Origin: Paragorgia papillata | Taxonomy: Eukaryota; Cnidaria; Anthozoa; Scleralcyonacea; Coralliidae | Direction of reading: 5' to 3' | DNA: 64,000 nt | NCBI GenBank assembly: GCA_035771165.1 | Contig: JAWNZC010000259.1 | Span: 1,315,845-1,379,844 of the forward strand | Shown: one piece after another, positions 22,401 to 35,926 of the stretch | Position numbering within the stretch: position 1 is the first letter of the stretch | How the letters are laid out: every line of letters starts with the position of its first letter | Translations under genes and position numbers: made by a program | The notes under the pieces: generated by a model | Told to the model about the DNA's origin: nothing | What the model saw: the letters and a program-made list of their open reading frames with translations, nothing else | Databases searched by the model: none

Positions 22401-25400
22401 ATTGGCGGGAATATTGCGACTGTTTCCGTTACTTTTAACCAGTTTTCCTATAGATCAAAATGAAGCGCATTCTCTCTTCTTGCTGGCCCAAGAAAAATTA
22501 GAAGTGTCCCAGATCTGGTTCAAGCGTTATTCGCATTTAAAACAAGACGCCCAAACTGTCAATTACATTGAACCAAAAATAGAAATCTTTATTAATTGTA
22601 GTTGCCGACATTGGCGGGAATATTTCGACTGTTTCCGTTACTTTTAACCAGTTTTCCTATAGATCAAAATGAAGCGCATTCTCTCTTCTTGCTGGCCCAA
22701 GAAAAATTAGAAGTGTCCCAGATCTGGTTCAAGCGTTATTCGCATTTAAAACAAGACGCCCAAACTGTCAATTACATTGCGCCAAAAATATAAATCTTTA
22801 TTAATTGTAGTTGCCGACATTGGCGGGAAGATTTCGACTGCTTCCGTTACTTTTCACCTGCTTTCCTATACAACAAAATCAAGCGCATTCTCCCTTCTTG
22901 CTGGCCCAAGAAAAATTAGAAGTGTCCCAGATCTGGTTCAAGCGTTATTCGCATTTAAAACAAGACGCCCAAACTGTCAATTACATTGAACCAAAAATAG
23001 AAATCTTTATTAATTGTAGTTGCCGACATTGGCGGGAATATTGCGACTGTTTCCGTTACTTTTAACCAGTTTTCCTATAGATCAAAATGAAGCGCATTCT
23101 CTCTTCTTGCTGGCCCAAGAAAAATTAGAAGTGTCCCAGATCTGGTTCAAGCGTTATTCGCATTTAAAACAAGACGCCCAAACTGTCAATTACATTGCGC
23201 CAAAAATAGAAATCTTTATTAATTGTAGTTGCCGACATTGGCGGGAAGATTTCGACTGCTTCCGTTACTTTTCACCAGCTTTCCTATACAACAAAATCAA
23301 GCGCATTCTCCCTTCTTGCTGGCCCAAGAAAAATTAGAAGTGTCCCAGATCTGGTTCAAGCGTTATTCGCATTTAAAACTAGACGCCCAAACTGTCAATT
23401 ACATTGCGCCAAAAATAGAAATCTTTATTAATTGTAGTTGCCGACATTGGCGGGAAGATTTCGACTGCTTCCGTTAATTTTAACCAGCTTTGCTATACAC
23501 CGAAATGAAGCGCATGCTCTCTTCTTGCTGGCGCAAGAAAAATTAGAAGTGTCCCAGATCTGGTTCAAGCGTTAATCGCATTTAAAACAAGACGCCCAAA
23601 CTGTCAATTACATTGCGCCAAAAATAGAAATCTTTATTAATTGTAGTTGCCGACATTGGCCGGAAGATTTCGACTGCTTCCGTTACTTTTAACCAGCTTT
23701 CCTATACTTCAAAATGAAGCGCATTCTCTCTTCTTGCTGGCCCAGGAAAAATTAGAAGTGTCCCAGATCTGGTTCAAGCGTTAAACAAGACGCCCAAACT
23801 ATCAATTACATTGCGCCAAAAATGGAAATCTTTATTAATTGTAGTTGCCGACATTGGCGGGAAGATTTCGACTGCTTCCGTTACTTTTAACCAGCTTTCC
23901 TATACTTCAAAATGAAGCGCATTCTCTCTTCTTGTTGGCCCAGGAAAAATTAGAAGTGTCCCAGATCTGGTTCAAGCGTTATTCGCATTTAAAACAAGAC
24001 GCCCAAACTGTCAATTACATTGAACCAAAAATAGAAATCTTTATTAATTGTAGTTGCCGACATTGGCGGGAATATTGCGACTGTTTCCGTTACTTTTAAC
24101 CAGTTTTCCTATAGATCAAAATGAAGCGCATTCTCTCTTCTTGCTGGCCCAAGAAAAATTAGAAGTGTCCCAGATCTGGTTCAAGCGTTATTCGCATTTA
24201 AAACAAGACGCCCAAACTGTCAATTACATTGAACCAAAAATAGAAATCTTTATTAATTGTAGTTGCCGACATTGGCGGGAATATTTCGACTGTTTCCGTT
24301 ACTTTTAACCAGTTTTCCTATAGATCAAAATGAAGCGCATTCTCTCTTCTTGCTGGCCCAAGAAAAATTAGAAGTGTCCCAGATCTGGTTCAAGCGTTAT
24401 TCGCATTTAAAACAAGACGCCCAAACTGTCAATTACATTGCGCCAAAAATATAAATCTTTATTAATTGTAGTTGCCGACATTGGCGGGAAGATTTCGACT
24501 GCTTCCGTTACTTTTCACCTGCTTTCCTATACAACAAAATCAAGCGCATTCTCCCTTCTTGCTGGCCCAAGAAAAATTAGAAGTGTCCCAGATCTGGTTC
24601 AAGCGTTATTCGCATTTAAAACAAGACGCCCAAACTGTCAATTACATTGAACCAAAAATAGAAATCTTTATTAATTGTAGTTGCCGACATTGGCGGGAAT
24701 ATTGCGACTGTTTCCGTTACTTTTAACCAGTTTTCCTATAGATCAAAATGAAGCGCATTCTCTCTTCTTGCTGGCCCAAGAAAAATTAGAAGTGTCCCAG
24801 ATCTGGTTCAAGCGTTATTCGCATTTAAAACAAGACGCCCAAACTGTCAATTACATTGAACCAAAAATAGAAATCTTTATTAATTGTAGTTGCCGACATT
24901 GGCGGGAATATTGCGACTGTTTCCGTTACTTTTAACCAGTTTTCCTATAGATCAAAATGAAGCGCATTCTCTCTTCTTGCTGGCCCAAGAAAAATTAGAA
25001 GTGTCCCAGATCTGGTTCAAGCGTTATTCGCATTTAAAACAAGACGCCCAAACTGTCAATTACATTGCGCCAAAAATAGAAATCTTTATTAATTGTAGTT
25101 GCCGACATTGGCGGGAAGATTTCGACTGCTTCCGTTACTTTTCACCAGCTTTCCTATACAACAAAATCAAGCGCATTCTCCCTTCTTGCTGGCCCAAGAA
25201 AAATTAGAAGTGTCCCAGATCTGGTTCAAGCGTTATTCGCATTTAAAACTAGACGCCCAAACTGTCAATTACATTGCGCCAAAAATATAAATCTTTATTA
25301 ATTGTAGTTGCCGACATTGGCGGGAAGATTTCGACTGCTTCCGTTACTTTTCACCTGCTTTCCTATACAACAAAATCAAGCGCATTCTCCCTTCTTGCTG

Positions 25401-28400
25401 GCCCAAGAAAAATTAGAAGTGTCCCAGATCTGGTTCAAGCGTTATTCGCATTTAAAACAAGACGCCCAAACTGTCAATTACATTGAACCAAAAATAGAAA
25501 TCTTTATTAATTGTAGTTGCCGACATTGGCGGGAATATTGCGACTGTTTCCGTTACTTTTAACCAGTTTTCCTATAGATCAAAATGAAGCGCATTCTCTC
25601 TTCTTGCTGGCCCAAGAAAAATTAGAAGTGTCCCAGATCTGGTTCAAGCGTTATTCGCATTTAAAACAAGACGCCCAAACTGTCAATTACATTGAACCAA
25701 AAATAGAAATCTTTATTAATTGTAGTTGCCGACATTGGCGGGAATATTTCGACTGTTTCCGTTACTTTTAACCAGTTTTCCTATAGATCAAAATGAAGCG
25801 CATTCTCTCTTCTTGCTGGCCCAAGAAAAATTAGAAGTGTCCCAGATCTGGTTCAAGCGTTATTCGCATTTAAAACAAGACGCCCAAACTGTCAATTACA
25901 TTGCGCCAAAAATATAAATCTTTATTAATTGTAGTTGCCGACATTGGCGGGAAGATTTCGACTGCTTCCGTTACTTTTCACCTGCTTTCCTATACAACAA
26001 AATCAAGCGCATTCTCCCTTCTTGCTGGCCCAAGAAAAATTAGAAGTGTCCCAGATCTGGTTCAAGCGTTATTCGCATTTAAAACAAGACGCCCAAACTG
26101 TCAATTACATTGAACCAAAAATAGAAATCTTTATTAATTGTAGTTGCCGACATTGGCGGGAATATTGCGACTGTTTCCGTTACTTTTAACCAGTTTTCCT
26201 ATAGATCAAAATGAAGCGCATTCTCTCTTCTTGCTGGCCCAAGAAAAATTAGAAGTGTCCCAGATCTGGTTCAAGCGTTATTCGCATTTAAAACAAGACG
26301 CCCAAACTGTCAATTACATTGAACCAAAAATAGAAATCTTTATTAATTGTAGTTGCCGACATTGGCGGGAATATTGCGACTGTTTCCGTTACTTTTAACC
26401 AGTTTTCCTATAGATCAAAATGAAGCGCATTCTCTCTTCTTGCTGGCCCAAGAAAAATTAGAAGTGTCCCAGATCTGGTTCAAGCGTTATTCGCATTTAA
26501 AACAAGACGCCCAAACTGTCAATTACATTGAACCAAAAATAGAAATCTTTATTAATTGTAGTTGCCGACATTGGCGGGAATATTTCGACTGTTTCCGTTA
26601 CTTTTAACCAGTTTTCCTATAGATCAAAATGAAGCGCATTCTCTCTTCTTGCTGGCCCAAGAAAAATTAGAAGTGTCCCAGATCTGGTTCAAGCGTTATT
26701 CGCATTTAAAACAAGACGCCCAAACTGTCAATTACATTGCGCCAAAAATAGAAATCTTTATTAATTGTAGTTGCCGACATTGGCGGGAAGATTTCGACTG
26801 CTTCCGTTACTTTTCACCAGCTTTCCTATACAACAAAATCAAGCGCATTCTCCCTTCTTGCTGGCCCAAGAAAAATTAGAAGTGTCCCAGATGTGGTTCA
26901 AGCGTTATTCGCATTTAAAACAAGACGCCCAAACTGTCAATTACATTGCGCCAAAAATAGAAATCTTTATTAATTGTAGTTGCCGACATTGGCGGGAAGA
27001 TTTCGACTGTTTCCGTTACTTTTAACCAGTTTTCCTATAGATCAAAATGAAGCGCATTCTCTCTTCTTGCTGGCCCAAGAAAAATTAGAAGTGTCCCAGA
27101 TCTGGTTCAAGCGTTATTCGCATTTAAAACAAGACGCCCAAAACTGTCAATTACATTGAACCAAAAATAGAAATCTTTATTAATTGTAGTTGCCGACATT
27201 GGCGGGAATATTTCGACTGTTTCCGTTACTTTTAACCAGTTTTCCTATAGATCAAAATGAAGCGCATTCTCTCTTCTTGCTGGCCCAAGAAAAATTAGAA
27301 GTGTCCCAGATCTGGTTCAAGCGTTATTCGCATTTAAAACAAGACGCCCAAACTGTCAATTACATTGCGCCAAAAATAGAAATCTTTATTAATTGTAGTT
27401 GCCGACATTGGCGGGAAGATTTCGACTGCTTCCGTTACTTTTCACCAGCTTTCCTATACAACAAAATCAAGCGCATTCTCCCTTCTTGCTGGCCCAAGAA
27501 AAATTAGAAGTGTCCCAGATGTGGTTCAAGCGTTATTCGCATTTAAAACTAGACGCCCAAACTGTCAATTACATTGCGCCAAAAATAGAAATCTTTATTA
27601 ATTGTAGTTGCCGACATTGGCGGGAAGATTTCGACTGCTTCCGTTAATTTTAACCAGCTTTGCTATACACCGAAATGAAGCGCATGCTCTCTTCTTGCTG
27701 GCGCAAGAAAAATTAGAAGTGTCCCAGATCTGGTTCAAGCGTTAATCGCATTTAAAACAAGACGCCCAAACTGTCAATTACATTGAACCAAAAATAGAAA
27801 TCTTTATTAATTGTAGTTGCCGACATTGGCGGGAATATTTCGACTGTTTCCGTTACTTTTAACCAGTTTTCCTATAGATCAAAATGAAGCGCATTCTCTC
27901 TTCTTGCTGGCCCAAGAAAAATTAGAAGTGTCCCAGATCTGGTTCAAGCGTTATTCGCATTTAAAACAAGACGCCCAAACTGTCAATTACATTGCGCCAA
28001 AAATATAAATCTTTATTAATTGTAGTTGCCGACATTGGCGGGAAGATTTCGACTGCTTCCGTTACTTTTCACCTGCTTTCCTATACAACAAAATCAAGCG
28101 CATTCTCCCTTCTTGCTGGCCCAAGAAAAATTAGAAGTGTCCCAGATCTGGTTCAAGCGTTATTCGCATTTAAAACAAGACGCCCAAACTGTCAATTACA
28201 TTGAACCAAAAATAGAAATCTTTATTAATTGTAGTTGCCGACATTGGCGGGAATATTGCGACTGTTTCCGTTACTTTTAACCAGTTTTCCTATAGATCAA
28301 AATGAAGCGCATTCTCTCTTCTTGCTGGCCCAAGAAAAATTAGAAGTGTCCCAGATCTGGTTCAAGCGTTATTCGCATTTAAAACAAGACGCCCAAACTG

Positions 28401-31400
28401 TCAATTACATTGAACCAAAAATAGAAATCTTTATTAATTGTAGTTGCCGACATTGGCGGGAATATTGCGACTGTTTCCGTTACTTTTAACCAGTTTTCCT
28501 ATAGATCAAAATGAAGCGCATTCTCTCTTCTTGCTGGCCCAAGAAAAATTAGAAGTGTCCCAGATCTGGTTCAAGCGTTATTCGCATTTAAAACAAGACG
28601 CCCAAACTGTCAATTACATTGAACCAAAAATAGAAATCTTTATTAATTGTAGTTGCCGACATTGGCGGGAATATTTCGACTGTTTCCGTTACTTTTAACC
28701 AGTTTTCCTATAGATCAAAATGAAGCGCATTCTCTCTTCTTGCTGGCCCAAGAAAAATTAGAAGTGTCCCAGATCTGGTTCAAGCGTTATTCGCATTTAA
28801 AACAAGACGCCCAAACTGTCAATTACATTGCGCCAAAAATAGAAATCTTTATTAATTGTAGTTGCCGACATTGGCGGGAAGATTTCGACTGCTTCCGTTA
28901 CTTTTCACCAGCTTTCCTATACAACAAAATCAAGCGCATTCTCCCTTCTTGCTGGCCCAAGAAAAATTAGAAGTGTCCCAGATGTGGTTCAAGCGTTATT
29001 CGCATTTAAAACTAGACGCCCAAACTGTCAATTACATTGCGCCAAAAATAGAAATCTTTATTAATTGTAGTTGCCGACATTGGCGGGAAGATTTCGACTG
29101 TTTCCGTTACTTTTAACCAGTTTTCCTATAGATCAAAATGAAGCGCATTCTCTCTTCTTGCTGGCCCAAGAAAAATTAGAAGTGTCCCAGATCTGGTTCA
29201 AGCGTTATTCGCATTTAAAACAAGACGCCCAAACTGTCAATTACATTGAACCAAAAATAGAAATCTTTATTAATTGTAGTTGCCGACATTGGCGGGAATA
29301 TTTCGACTGTTTCCGTTACTTTTAACCAGTTTTCCTATAGATCAAAATGAAGCGCATTCTCTCTTCTTGCTGGCCCAAGAAAAATTAGAAGTGTCCCAGA
29401 TCTGGTTCAAGCGTTATTCGCATTTAAAACAAGACGCCCAAACTGTCAATTACATTGCGCCAAAAATAGAAATCTTTATTAATTGTAGTTGCCGACATTG
29501 GCGGGAAGATTTCGACTGCTTCCGTTACTTTTCACCAGCTTTCCTATACAACAAAATCAAGCGCATTCTCCCTTCTTGCTGGCCCAAGAAAAATTAGAAG
29601 TGTCCCAGATGTGGTTCAAGCGTTATTCGCATTTAAAACTAGACGCCCAAACTGTCAATTACATTGCGCCAAAAATAGAAATCTTTATTAATTGTAGTTG
29701 CCGACATTGGCGGGAAGATTTCGACTGCTTCCGTTAATTTTAACCAGCTTTGCTATACACCGAAATGAAGCGCATGCTCTCTTCTTGCTGGCGCAAGAAA
29801 AATTAGAAGTGTCCCAGATCTGGTTCAAGCGTTAATCGCATTTAAAACAAGACGCCCAAACTGTCAATTACATTGCGCCAAAAATAGAAATCTTTATTAA
29901 TTGTAGTTGCCGACATTGGCCGGAAGATTTCGATTGCTTCCGTTACTTTTAACCAGCTTTCCTATACTTCAAAATGAAGCGCATTCTCTCTTCTTGCTGG
30001 CCCAGGAAAAATTAGAAGTGTCCCAGATCTGGTTCAAGCGTTAACAAGACGCCCAAACTATCAATTACATTGCGCCAAAAATGGAAATCTTTATTAATTG
30101 TAGTTGCCGACATTGGCGGGAAGATTTCGACTGCTTCCGTTACTTTTAACCAGCTTTCCTATACTTCAAAATGAAGCGCATTCTCTCTTCTTGTTGGCCC
30201 AGGAAAAATTAGAAGTGTCCCAGATCTGGTTCAAGCGTTAACAAGACGCCCAAACTGTCAATTACATTGAACCAAAAATAGAAATCTTTATTAATTGTAG
30301 TTGCCGACATTGGCGGGAATATTGCGACTGTTTCCGTTACTTTTAACCAGTTTTCCTATAGATCAAAATGAAGCGCATTCTCTCTTCTTGCTGGCCCAAG
30401 AAAAATTAGAAGTGTCCCAGATCTGGTTCAAGCGTTATTCGCATTTAAAACAAGACGCCCAAACTGTCAATTACATTGAACCAAAAATAGAAATCTTTAT
30501 TAATTGTAGTTGCCGACATTGGCGGGAATATTTCGACTGTTTCCGTTACTTTTAACCAGTTTTCCTATAGATCAAAATGAAGCGCATTCTCTCTTCTTGC
30601 TGGCCCAAGAAAAATTAGAAGTGTCCCAGATCTGGTTCAAGCGTTATTCGCATTTAAAACAAGACGCCCAAACTGTCAATTACATTGCGCCAAAAATAGA
30701 AATCTTTATTAATTGTAGTTGCCGACATTGGCGGGAAGATTTCGACTGCTTCCGTTACTTTTCACCAGCTTTCCTATACAACAAAATCAAGCGCATTCTC
30801 CCTTCTTGCTGGCCCAAGAAAAATTAGAAGTGTCCCAGATGTGGTTCAAGCGTTATTCGCATTTAAAACTAGACGCCCAAACTGTCAATTACATTGCGCC
30901 AAAAATAGAAATCTTTATTAATTGTAGTTGCCGACATTGGCGGGAAGATTTCGACTGTTTCCGTTACTTTTAACCAGTTTTCCTATAGATCAAAATGAAG
31001 CGCATTCTCTCTTCTTGCTGGCCCAAGAAAAATTAGAAGTGTCCCAGATCTGGTTCAAGCGTTATTCGCATTTAAAACAAGACGCCCAAACTGTCAATTA
31101 CATTGCGCCAAAAATAGAAATCTTTATTAATTGTAGTTGCCGACATTGGCGGGAAGATTTCGACTGCTTCCGTTACTTTTCACCAGCTTTCCTATACAAC
31201 AAAATCAAGCGCATTCTCCCTTCTTGCTGGCCCAAGAAAAATTAGAAGTGTCCCAGATCTGGTTCAAGCGTTATTCGCATTTAAAACTAGACGCCCAAAC
31301 TGTCAATTACATTGCGCCAAAAATAGAAATCTTTATTAATTGTAGTTGCCGACATTGGCGGGAAGATTTCGACTGCTTCCGTTAATTTTAACCAGCTTTG

Positions 31401-34400
31401 CTATACACCGAAATGAAGCGCATTCTCTCTTCTTGCTGGCGCAAGAAAAATTAGAAGTGTCCCAGATCTGGTTCAAGCGTTAATCGCATTTAAAACAAGA
31501 CGCCCAAACTGTCAATTACATTGCGCCAAAAATAGAAATCTTTATTAATTGTAGTTGCCGACATTGGCGGGAAGATTTCGATTGCTTCCGTTACTTTTAA
31601 CCAGCTTTCCTATACTTCAAGATGAAGCGCATTCTCTCTTCTTGCTGGCCCAGAAAAATTAGAAGTGTCCCAGATCTGGTTCAAGCGTTAACAAGACGCC
31701 CAAACTATCAATTACATTGCGCCAAAAATGGAAATCTTTATTAATTGTAGTTGCCGACATTGGCGGGAAGATTTCGACTGCTTCCGTTACTTTTAACCAG
31801 CTTTCCTATACTTCAAAATGAAGCGCATTCTCTCTTCTTGTTGGCCCAGGAAAAATTAGAAGTGTCCCAGATCTGGTTCAAGCGTTATTCGCATTTAAAA
31901 CAAGACGCCCAAACTGTCAATTACATTGAACCAAAAATAGAAATCTTTATTAATTGTAGTTGCCGACATTGGCGGGAATATTGCGACTGTTTCCGTTACT
32001 TATAACCAGTTTTCCTATAGATCAAAATGAAGCGCATTCTCTCTTCTTGCTGGCCCAAGAAAAATTAGAAGTGTCCCAGATCTGGTTCAAGCGTTATTCG
32101 CATTTAAAACAAGACGCCCAAACTGTCAATTACATTGAACCAAAAATAGAAATCTTTATTAATTGTAGTTGCCGACATTGGCGGGAATATTTCGACTGTT
32201 TCCGTTACTTTTAACCAGCTTTCCTATAGATCAAAATGAAGCGCATTCTCTCTTCTTGCTGGCCCAAGAAAAATTAGAAGTGTCCCAGATCTGGTTCAAG
32301 CGTTATTCGCATTTAAAACAAGACGCCCAAACTGTCAATTACATTGCGCCAAAAATATAAATCTTTATTAATTGTAGTTGCCGACATTGGCGGGAAGATT
32401 TCGACTGCTTCCGTTACTTTTCACCTGCTTTCCTATACAACAAAATCAAGCGCATTCTCCCTTCTTGCTGGCCCAAGAAAAATTAGAAGTGTCCCAGATC
32501 TGGTTCAAGCGTTATTAGCATTTAAAACAAGACGCCCAAACTGTCAATTACATTGAACCAAAAATAGAAATCTTTATTAATTGTAGTTGCCGACATTGGC
32601 GGGAATATTGCGACTGTTTCCGTTACTTTTAACCAGTTTTCCTATAGATCAAAATGAAGCGCATTCTCTCTTCTTGCTGGCCCAAGAAAAATTAGAAGTG
32701 TCCCAGATCTGGTTCAAGCGTTATTCGCATTTAAAACAAGACGCCCAAACTGTCAATTACATTGAACCAAAAATAGAAATCTTTATTAATTGTAGTTGCC
32801 GACATTGGCGGGAATATTTCGACTGTTTCCGTTACTTTTAACCAGTTTTCCTATAGATCAAAATGAAGCGCATTCTCTCTTCTTGCTGGCCCAAGAAAAA
32901 TTAGAAGTGTCCCAGATCTGGTTCAAGCGTTATTCGCATTTAAAACAAGACGCCCAAACTGTCAATTACATTGCGCCAAAAATAGAAATCTTTATTAATT
33001 GTAGTTGCCGACATTGGCGGGAAGATTTCGACTGCTTCCGTTACTTTTCACCAGTTTTCCTATACATCAAAATCAAGCGCATTCTCCCTTCTTGCTGGCC
33101 CAAGAAAAATTAGAAGTGTCCCAGATCTGGTTCAAGCGTTATTCGCATTTAAAACAAGACGCCCAAACTGTCAATTACATTGAACCAAAAATAGAAATCT
33201 TTATTAATTGTAGTTGCCGACATTGGCGGGAATATTGCGACTGTTTCCGTTACTTTTAACCAGTTTTCCTATAGATCAAAATGAAGCGCATTCTCTCTTC
33301 TTGCTGGCCCAAGAAAAATTAGAAGTGTCCCAGATCTGGTTCAAGCGTTATTCGCATTTAAAACAAGACGCCCAAACTGTCAATTACATTGAACCAAAAA
33401 TAGAAATCTTTATTAATTGTAGTTGCCGACATTGGCGGGAATATTTCGACTGTTTCCGTTACTTTTAACCAGTTTTCCTATAGATCAAAATGAAGCGCAT
33501 TCTCTCTTCTTGCTGGCCCAAGAAAAATTAGAAGTGTTCCAGATCTGGCTCAAGCGTTATTCGCATTTAAAACAAGACGCCCAAACTGTCAATTACATTG
33601 AACCAAAAATAGAAATCTTTATTAATTGTAGTTGCCGACATTGGCGGGAATATTTCGACTGTTTCCGTTACTTTTAACCAGTTTTCCTATAGATCAAAAT
33701 GAAGCGCATTCTCTCTTCTTGCTGGCCCAAGAAAAATTAGAAGTGTCCCAGATCTGGTTCAAGCGTTATTCGCATTTAAAACAAGACGCCCAAACTGTCA
33801 ATTACATTGCGCCAAAAATATAAATCTTTATTAATTGTAGTTGCCGACATTGGCGGGAAGATTTCGACTGCTTCCGTTACTTTTCACCTGCTTTCCTATA
33901 CAACAAAATCAAGCGCATTCTCCCTTCTTGCTGGCCCAAGAAAAATTAGAAGTGTCCCAGATCTGGTTCAAGCGTTATTCGCATTTAAAACAAGACGCCC
34001 AAACTGTCAATTACATTGAACCAAAAATAGAAATCTTTATTAATTGTAGTTGCCGACATTGGCGGGAATATTGCGACTGTTTCCGTTACTTTTAACCAGT
34101 TTTCCTATAGATCAAAATGAAGCGCATTCTCTCTTCTTGCTGGCCCAAGAAAAATTAGAAGTGTCCCAGATCTGGTTCAAGCGTTATTCGCATTTAAAAC
34201 AAGACGCCCAAACTGTCAATTACATTGAACCAAAAATAGAAATCTTTATTAATTGTAGTTGCCGACATTGGCGGGAATATTGCGACTGTTTCCGTTACTT
34301 TTAACCAGTTTTCCTATAGATCAAAATGAAGCGCATTCTCTCTTCTTGCTGGCCCAAGAAAAATTAGAAGTGTCCCAGATCTGGTTCAAGCGTTATTCGC

Positions 34401-35717
34401 ATTTAAAACAAGACGCCCAAACTGTCAATTACATTGAACCAAAAATAGAAATCTTTATTAATTGTAGTTGCCGACATTGGCGGGAATATTTCGACTGTTT
34501 CCGTTACTTTTAACCAGTTTTCCTATAGATCAAAATGAAGCGCATTCTCTCTTCTTGCTGGCCCAAGAAAAATTAGAAGTGTCCCAGATCTGGTTCAAGC
34601 GTTAATCGCATTTAAAACAAGACGCCCAAACTGTCAATTACATTGAACCAAAAATAGAAATCTTTATTAATTGTAGTTGCCGACATTGGCCGGAAGATTT
34701 CGATTGCTTCCGTTACTTTTAACCAGCTTTCCTATACTTCAAAATGAAGCGCATTCTCTCTTCTTGCTGGCCCAAGAAAAATTAGAAGTGTCCCAGATCT
34801 GGTTCAAGCGTTATTCGCATTTAAAACAAGACGCCCAAACTGTCAATTACATTGCCAAAAATAGAAATCTTTATTAATTGTAGTTGCCGACATTGGCGGG
34901 AAGATTTCGACTGCTTCCGTTACTTTTAACCAGCTTTCCTATACTTCAAAATGAAGCGCATTCTCTCTTCTTGCTGGCCCAAGAAAAATTAGAAGTGTCC
35001 CAGATCTGGTTCAAGCGTTATTCGCATTTAAAACAAGACGCCCAAACTGTCAATTACATTGAACCAAAAATAGAAATCTTTATTAATTGTAGTTGCCGAC
35101 ATTGGCGGGAATATTGCGACTGTTTCCGTTACTTTTAACCAGTTTTCCTATAGATCAAAATGAAGCGCATTCTCTCTTCTTGCTGGCCCAAGAAAAATTA
35201 GAAGTGTCCCAGATCTGGTTCAAGCGTTATTCGCATTTAAAACAAGACGCCCAAACTGTCAATTACATTGAACCAAAAATAGAAATCTTTATTAATTGTA
35301 GTTGCCGACATTGGCGGGAATATTTCGACTGTTTCCGTTACTTTTAACCAGTTTTCCTATAGATCAAAATGAAGCGCATTCTCTTCTTGCTGGCCCAAGA
35401 AAAATTAGAAGTGTCCCAGATCTGGTTCAAGCGTTATTCGCATTTAAAACAAGACGCCCAAACTGTCAATTACATTGCGCCAAAAATATAAATCTTTATT
35501 AATTGTAGTTGCCGACATTGGCGGGAAGATTTCGACTGCTTCCGTTACTTTTAACCAGTTTTCCTATAGATCAAAATGAAGCGCATTCTCTCTTCTTGCT
35601 GGCCCAAGAAAAATTAGAAGTGTCCCAGATCTGGTTCAAGCGTTATTCGCATTTAAAACAAGACGCCCAAACTGTCAATTACATTGAACCAAAAATAGAA
35701 ATCTTTATTAATTGTAG
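22393..35717 (+). repeat. Block organised mainly as ~1.65-1.66-kb 8-mers
   Basis: Ordered sets of monomer types repeat with offsets of 1661 bp (22393/24054, 22602/24263, 22811/24472), 1648 bp (29489/31137) and 1659 bp (30301/31960, 30510/32169). These equal eight monomers, one or two of which carry the 10-12-bp deletion. The set contains a recognisable cassette: CGTTAATTTTAACCAG with GCTATACACCG, then GGCCGGAAGATTTCGATTGC, then ACTATCAATTACATTGCGCC with AATGGAAATC. Shorter 3-mer (627/628-bp) and 4-mer (836-bp) steps are interspersed at 24472-26600 and 26771-29489. Confidence 0.75.
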
Positions 35718-35926
35718 TTGCCGACATTGGCGGGAATATTGCGACTGTTTCCGTTACTTTTAACCAGTTTTCCTATAGATCAAAATGAAGCGCATTCTCT
35801 CTTCTTGCTGGCCCAAGAAAAATTAGAAGTGTCCCAGATCTGGTTCAAGCGTTATTCGCATTTAAAACAAGACGCCCAAACTGTCAATTACATTGAACCA
35901 AAAATAGAAATCTTTATTAATTGTAG

